From Azospirillum canadense (GTDB lineage Bacteria > Pseudomonadota > Alphaproteobacteria > Azospirillales > Azospirillaceae), in the NCBI RefSeq assembly GCF_025961225.1, contig NZ_JAOQNG010000001.1, forward strand, positions 2,282,501 through 2,346,500: a DNA stretch of 64,000 nucleotides, given 5' to 3'. Shown in pieces: positions 59,025 through 64,000 of the stretch; the first letter of the stretch is position 1; each line of letters begins with the position of its first letter. The notes below the pieces were generated by a model. That model did no database searches. It had not been told where the DNA came from and saw only the letters and a list, made by a program, of their open reading frames with translations. The translations under genes and the position numbers were made by a program.

Positions 59025-61928
59025 ATGTCCGACGACCAGACCGCCCAGGCCCAGACCGCCGAAGCAACCGTAACGACCACCGCCGCCCCCGCCGGGGACG
59101 GCAGCGGCCTGTACCTCGTGGACGGGTCGGGCTTCATCTTCCGGGCCTTCCACGCCCTGCCGATGCTGAACCGGCCGGATGGGACGCCGGTGAACGCGGT
59201 GTTGGGCTTCTCCAACATGCTGCTTAAGCTGCTGGCGGACCTGAAGGCCTCGGCGGTGGCGGTGGTCTTCGATTCCAAGCGGCTGAACTTCCGCAACGAC
59301 TTCTACCCGGAATACAAGGCCCACCGGCCGGAACCGCCGGAGGAGCTGAAGCCCCAGTTCGCCCTGATCCGGGAGGCGACGGAGGCATTCTGCCTCCCCT
59401 GCCTGGAGTTGGAGGGGTACGAGGCCGACGACCTGATCGCCACCTACGCGCGCCTCGCGAACGAGGCCGGGCGCGAGGTGACCATCGTGTCCTCGGACAA
59501 GGACATGATGCAGCTGGTGCGGCCGGGCGTGCGGATGCTCGACCCGCTGAAGAACAAGCCGATCGGCCCCGACGAGGTGTTCGAGAAGTTCGGCGTCGCC
59601 CCCGACAAGGTGGTAGACGTGCAGGCGCTGGCCGGCGACAGCGTGGACAACGTGCCGGGCGTGCCAGGCATCGGCGTGAAGACCGCGGCCCAGCTGATCA
59701 CCGAGTACGGCGACCTGGAGTCCCTGCTGGCCCGCGCCGGGGAGATCAAGCAGCCGGCCCGCCGGCAGAAGCTGATCGACTACGCGGAGCAGGCGCGGAT
59801 CTCCCGCCGCCTCGTCCTGCTGGACGACCACGCCCCGCCGCCGAAGCCGCTGGACGAGCTGCGCGTCCGCGAGCCCGACCACCAGAAGCTGATCGACTTC
59901 CTGAAGGCCCAGGGCTTCCGCACCATCGTCGGCCGGGTCGAGGCGGAGATGCGCAAGGACGGCACCATCGCCGACGGCGCCGCCGCCTCGCCTGCCCCCG
60001 CCGCGGCATCGACGACCGCAACGCCGACCCCGGCCCCCGCGGGCGAAACCCGCAGCCGCCCCGCCGCGCCGACGGGCGTGGATAAGCGCTACGAACTGGT
60101 CCAGGACCTCGGCGCCCTGACCGCCTGGGTGGAGCGCGCCCGCGCCACCGGCATCCTGGCCGTGGATACGGAGACGGACAGCCTGACGCCCGCCACCGCG
60201 ACGCTGGTCGGCATCTCGCTGGCGACGGAGCCGGGACTGGCCTGCTACATCCCGCTGGCCCACAAGCCGGCCGGGGCCGCCGCCGCGGGCGAGCTGTCCT
60301 TCGACGCGCAGGAGGCACCGCCGCAGATCCCCGCCGCCGACGTCATGGCCGCGCTGAAGGATGTTCTGGAAGACCCGTCGGTCCTGAAGATCGGCCACAA
60401 CTTCAAGTTCGACCACCAGCTGTTCGCCCGGCACGGCGTCCGCGTGGCGCCGGTGGACGACAGCATGCTGATCTCCTACGTGCTGGAGGGCGGCGCCCAC
60501 GGCCACGGCATGGACGAGTTGGCGGAGCTGCACCTCGCCTACACGCCGATCCCCTTCAAGGAGGTCTGCGGCACGGGCAAGAGCCAGATCACCTTCGACC
60601 GCGTGCCGCTGGACAAGGCGCTGGCCTACGCGGCGGAGGACGCCGACATCACGCTGCGCCTGTGGCGGGTGCTGAAGCCGCGCCTTGTGGACGACCGCAT
60701 GGTCACCGTCTACGAGACGCTGGAGCGCCCGCTGGTCCCGGTCATCGCCGATATGGAATCCTGCGGCATCCGCGTGGACCGCGCGGCGCTGGCCCGCCTG
60801 TCCCAAGACCTCGCCGTCCGGCTGGCGGAGATCGAGACGGAGGTCCACAAGCTCGCCAACCGCAGCTTCAACATCGGCTCGCCCAAGCAGCTCGGCGAGA
60901 TTCTTTTCGACGAGCTGAAGCTCGGCACCGGCAAGAAGGGCAAGACCGGCGCCTACTCCACCGACTCAAGCGTACTGGAGGAGTTGGCGGAGCAGGGCCA
61001 CACCATCGCCCAGCGGGTGCTGGACTGGCGCCAGCTCGCCAAGCTGAAGAGCACCTACACCGACGCGCTCCAGGCCCAGATCACGGAGCGCACCGAGCGG
61101 GTGCACACGGCCTTCGCCATGGCGGTGACCAACACCGGCCGCCTGTCCTCGACCGACCCGAACCTGCAGAACATCCCCGTCCGTACGGAGGAAGGGCGCA
61201 AGATCCGCCGCGCCTTCGTCGCCGCGCCGGGGCACAAGCTGATCTCCGTCGACTATTCGCAGATCGAGCTGCGGCTGGTGGCGGAGATGGCGAACATCGC
61301 CGCACTGAAACAGGCCTTCCAGGACGGCATCGACATTCACGCGGCGACGGCGTCCCAGGTCTTCGGCGTACCGCTCGACCAGATGACCTCGGAGATCCGG
61401 CGCAAGGCCAAGGCGATCAACTTCGGCATCATCTACGGCATCTCCGGCTTCGGGCTCGGGCGGCAGCTCGGCATCATGCCCGGCGAGGCGAACGCCTTCA
61501 TCAAGGCGTATTTCGAGCGCTTCCACGAGCTGAAGGTGTGGATGGAGGCGACCAAGGCCTTCGCCCGGCAGCACGGCTATGTGGTGACCCTGTTCGGCCG
61601 GCGTTGCTACATCCCCGGCATCCACGAGAAGAACGCCGCCCGCCGCGCCTTCGCCGAGCGCCAGGCCACGAACGCCCCCATCCAGGGCACCGCGGCCGAC
61701 ATCATGAAGCGCGCCATGGCCCGCGTCCCCGCCGCCCTGAAGGACGCCGGCTTCGACGACGTCCACATGCTCCTCCAGGTCCACGACGAACTGCTGTTCG
61801 AGGTGCCGGAGGCCAAGGCGGAGGCTGCGGCGAAGCTGGTGCGGGAGGTCATGGAAGGCGCCGCCACCCTCGGCGTCCCCCTGGTCGCCGAAGCCGGCAT
61901 CGGCGACAACTGGGATGAGGCACATTGA
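59025..61928 (+). CDS. polA: DNA polymerase I
   Basis: Repair and Okazaki-fragment processing polymerase. The 967-residue protein has the 5'-3' exonuclease (about 30-315: GSGFIFRAFHAL, YEADDLIATYA, SSDKDMMQL, GDSVDNVPGVPGIG), an Ala/Pro linker, the 3'-5' exonuclease (about 355-560; VDTETDSL with the DxE pair kept, KIGHNFKFDHQL) and the polymerase domain (VDYSQIELR, KAINFGIIYGISGFG, LQVHDELLFE). ATG 59025 fits the family; the open frame back to 58710 is not coding. GGGAAGAG lies upstream. Confidence 0.97.
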   Translation: MSDDQTAQAQTAEATVTTTAAPAGDGSGLYLVDGSGFIFRAFHALPMLNRPDGTPVNAVLGFSNMLLKLLADLKASAVAVVFDSKRLNFRNDFYPEYKAHRPEPPEELKPQFALIREATEAFCLPCLELEGYEADDLIATYARLANEAGREVTIVSSDKDMMQLVRPGVRMLDPLKNKPIGPDEVFEKFGVAPDKVVDVQALAGDSVDNVPGVPGIGVKTAAQLITEYGDLESLLARAGEIKQPARRQKLIDYAEQARISRRLVLLDDHAPPPKPLDELRVREPDHQKLIDFLKAQGFRTIVGRVEAEMRKDGTIADGAAASPAPAAASTTATPTPAPAGETRSRPAAPTGVDKRYELVQDLGALTAWVERARATGILAVDTETDSLTPATATLVGISLATEPGLACYIPLAHKPAGAAAAGELSFDAQEAPPQIPAADVMAALKDVLEDPSVLKIGHNFKFDHQLFARHGVRVAPVDDSMLISYVLEGGAHGHGMDELAELHLAYTPIPFKEVCGTGKSQITFDRVPLDKALAYAAEDADITLRLWRVLKPRLVDDRMVTVYETLERPLVPVIADMESCGIRVDRAALARLSQDLAVRLAEIETEVHKLANRSFNIGSPKQLGEILFDELKLGTGKKGKTGAYSTDSSVLEELAEQGHTIAQRVLDWRQLAKLKSTYTDALQAQITERTERVHTAFAMAVTNTGRLSSTDPNLQNIPVRTEEGRKIRRAFVAAPGHKLISVDYSQIELRLVAEMANIAALKQAFQDGIDIHAATASQVFGVPLDQMTSEIRRKAKAINFGIIYGISGFGLGRQLGIMPGEANAFIKAYFERFHELKVWMEATKAFARQHGYVVTLFGRRCYIPGIHEKNAARRAFAERQATNAPIQGTAADIMKRAMARVPAALKDAGFDDVHMLLQVHDELLFEVPEAKAEAAAKLVREVMEGAATLGVPLVAEAGIGDNWDEAH

Positions 61929-61960
61929 GGGGAGCGCATTGACGACGGGAAGCGCCGGGC

Positions 61961-62923
61961 TCACCCCCGGCGCGGCCGGACGAAGCGCTGCTCGGTCACC
62001 TCGGCGCCCCACTGGCTGCCGGGCCACTCCTCGGCGAGCGTGAAGCCGTTCGCCTCGTAGAGGTGGCGCGCGGCGTCCAGGCCGCGGAAGGTCCACAGGT
62101 GCGTCTCGGCGAAGCCCTGCCGGTCGCAGAACTCCATGGCCCGCTCCAGCAGCGCGCGCCCGACCCCGGCCCCGCGCAGGCCGTCGTCGACGATGAACCA
62201 GCGCAGGTGGGCCAGCCCCGACCCCAGGTCCTCGCCGTCGATGGCCACCGTGCCGACCACCGCACCTTCGACCGACGCACTCCAGAAGCCGTTGGCGGGG
62301 CAGTCCATGCGCTCGGCGAAGGCCGCCATGTCCGCCGCAACCCGGCGCTCGAAGACGCGGCCGAAGCCCGCCGTCCGGCTGTAATAGCGCGCGTGCATCT
62401 CCACCGCCCGCCCGATCACGCCCGGCCGATAGCCCTCGTCGTAGCGGATCGCCGGGCGCGCCGGCTCCGGCTCCCGCCCCGTCCGTCCGGCGGCCAGCGC
62501 CCCGGCGTAGGAGGCCAGCGCGTCGGCAATGGCCGAGCGCTCCGCCGCGGGCAGGAGCGCCAGCGCGTCCTCAACCTGCGTTCGGGCGAAGCGGTCGATG
62601 CCCTCCAGCGTCCCCCGCCCCTTCGCCGTCAGGGAGAGCGGCTTGATCCGCCCATCGGTGCCGTGCGCCTCCGCCACGATCTCCCCGGCGGCGGCCAGCT
62701 TGCCCAGCATGCGGCTGACGCTCGACTTCTCCAGCGCCAGCACCTCGCAGAGGTCCACGGCGGTCATCGATCCCCGGCGGCCGATCTCCACCAGCGCATG
62801 CACCGCCGACGGCGGCAGGGCCGTGCCGGCCAGGGTGCCGCGCAGAAACCCGAGTTCCCGCACCAGCCGCCGCGAGGCGTCGCGAACCGCACCGACCTCC
62901 CCGGCGTGAATCGCACTGGTCAT
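61961..62923 (-). CDS. MarR-type regulator fused to a GNAT acetyltransferase
   Basis: A 320-residue bifunctional protein. Residues about 1-140 are a MarR winged HTH (LPPSAVHALVEIGRRGSMTA, LCEVLALEKSSVSRMLGKLA, then HGTDGRIKPLSLTAKG). Residues about 160-315 are a GNAT domain with the acetyl-CoA loop in VDDGLRGAGVGRALLERAME and HLYEANGFTLAEEW. This fusion is known in proteobacteria; substrate unknown. GAGAGGGG precedes ATG 62923. A dyad 19 bp upstream suggests autoregulation. Confidence 0.9.
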   Translation of the reverse strand: MTSAIHAGEVGAVRDASRRLVRELGFLRGTLAGTALPPSAVHALVEIGRRGSMTAVDLCEVLALEKSSVSRMLGKLAAAGEIVAEAHGTDGRIKPLSLTAKGRGTLEGIDRFARTQVEDALALLPAAERSAIADALASYAGALAAGRTGREPEPARPAIRYDEGYRPGVIGRAVEMHARYYSRTAGFGRVFERRVAADMAAFAERMDCPANGFWSASVEGAVVGTVAIDGEDLGSGLAHLRWFIVDDGLRGAGVGRALLERAMEFCDRQGFAETHLWTFRGLDAARHLYEANGFTLAEEWPGSQWGAEVTEQRFVRPRRG

Positions 62924-62941
62924 GACCAAACCCCTCTCAAA

Positions 62942-62960
62942 TGGTTGCATAATACAACCA
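62942..62960. promoter_or_regulatory. MarR-type operator dyad
   Basis: TGGTTGCATAATACAACCA: 6-bp perfect outer arms with a largely symmetric centre, 19 bp upstream of the MarR-GNAT start. Typical size and spacing for a MarR box. Confidence 0.6.
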
Positions 62961-62992
62961 CTTGGGAGGGCGGAAGGCAAGCGCCCTTGGCG

Positions 62993-63820
<828 letters not shown>

Positions 63821-64000
63821 GGCGTTCCTCCCCAATGTTGCGAGCCGTGCCCCGGATGACTGTGCGCCGGGACCGGCCTCTTGCACCCATGCTATCACAT
63901 ATGCCGGGCGCGGCGTCCAGACGCTTGGGTTATGCAATTGACCTATGCGTCATGCAGCCCGTTCCGTTTACAGTGGTCGTGCCCCTCCCGCCCGCCGAGC
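63821..64000. other. Window end, no gene identified
   Basis: 180 bp upstream of the SDR gene; no supported feature. It may contain its promoter. Confidence 0.3.

Overview
The window is high-GC chromosomal DNA (sampled coding lines near 70% G+C) from an alphaproteobacterium. Gene content fits the Rhodospirillales, most likely Azospirillum or a close relative: a PHB cluster with phaR, an lgt–midA–pgeF run, CtrA-type TTAA-N7-TTAA boxes, several cyclic-di-GMP and chemotaxis proteins, and LrgAB. The genus is inferred from recognised proteins, not from an alignment.

Layout. 1-11.1 kb: partial gene, a 160-bp inverted-repeat element with two perfect CtrA-type boxes, a chemoreceptor, an XRE regulator, a baeRF-type protein, divergent cell-wall genes (MepK-like peptidase and L,D-transpeptidase) sharing a 32-bp dyad, an HPF/RaiA-cold-shock fusion, a DUF2934 protein, a polysaccharide deacetylase and two small unknowns. 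11.1-23.1 kb: a PAS kinase-like protein lacking the phosphoacceptor His, treZ plus a glycogen debranching enzyme divergent from thuA, a four-gene translationally coupled stress-type operon, a hydrolase and lrgAB. 23.1-33.7 kb: housekeeping genes: leuA behind a leucine leader peptide, hldD, lgt, midA, pgeF, hemerythrin, prs, rplY, pth, ychF. 33.8-43.5 kb: EAL phosphodiesterase, Nudix hydrolase, LysR and MFS genes, then the PHB cluster (phaB, phaA, phaC and a PhaE-like gene on the minus strand, phaR divergent). 43.5-53.4 kb: glutathionylspermidine-synthase-like gene, an ABC membrane domain without ATPase, tRNA-Ala, tRNA-Leu, two convergent exported-type proteins sharing one C-terminal module, tRNA-Arg, a lipoprotein lipase and an ABC ATPase. 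53.7-64 kb: PAS-PAS-GGDEF-EAL protein, an AT-rich foreign KAP-like P-loop NTPase, a TumE-type toxin-antitoxin pair lying between the two arms of a split hairpin repeat, polA, a MarR-GNAT fusion and an SDR.

Most of the window is ordinary chromosome. The most accessory-looking segment is 55.8-58.8 kb, where a low-GC NTPase gene adjoins a TA pair enclosed by inverted repeats; a defence or stability role is inferred from context. A family of long perfect or near-perfect hairpins (ACCAAGACACC-type) recurs four times between genes. Other points of interest are the leu leader, the 32-bp dyad between cell-wall genes, and the shared C-terminal module of the convergent exported proteins.
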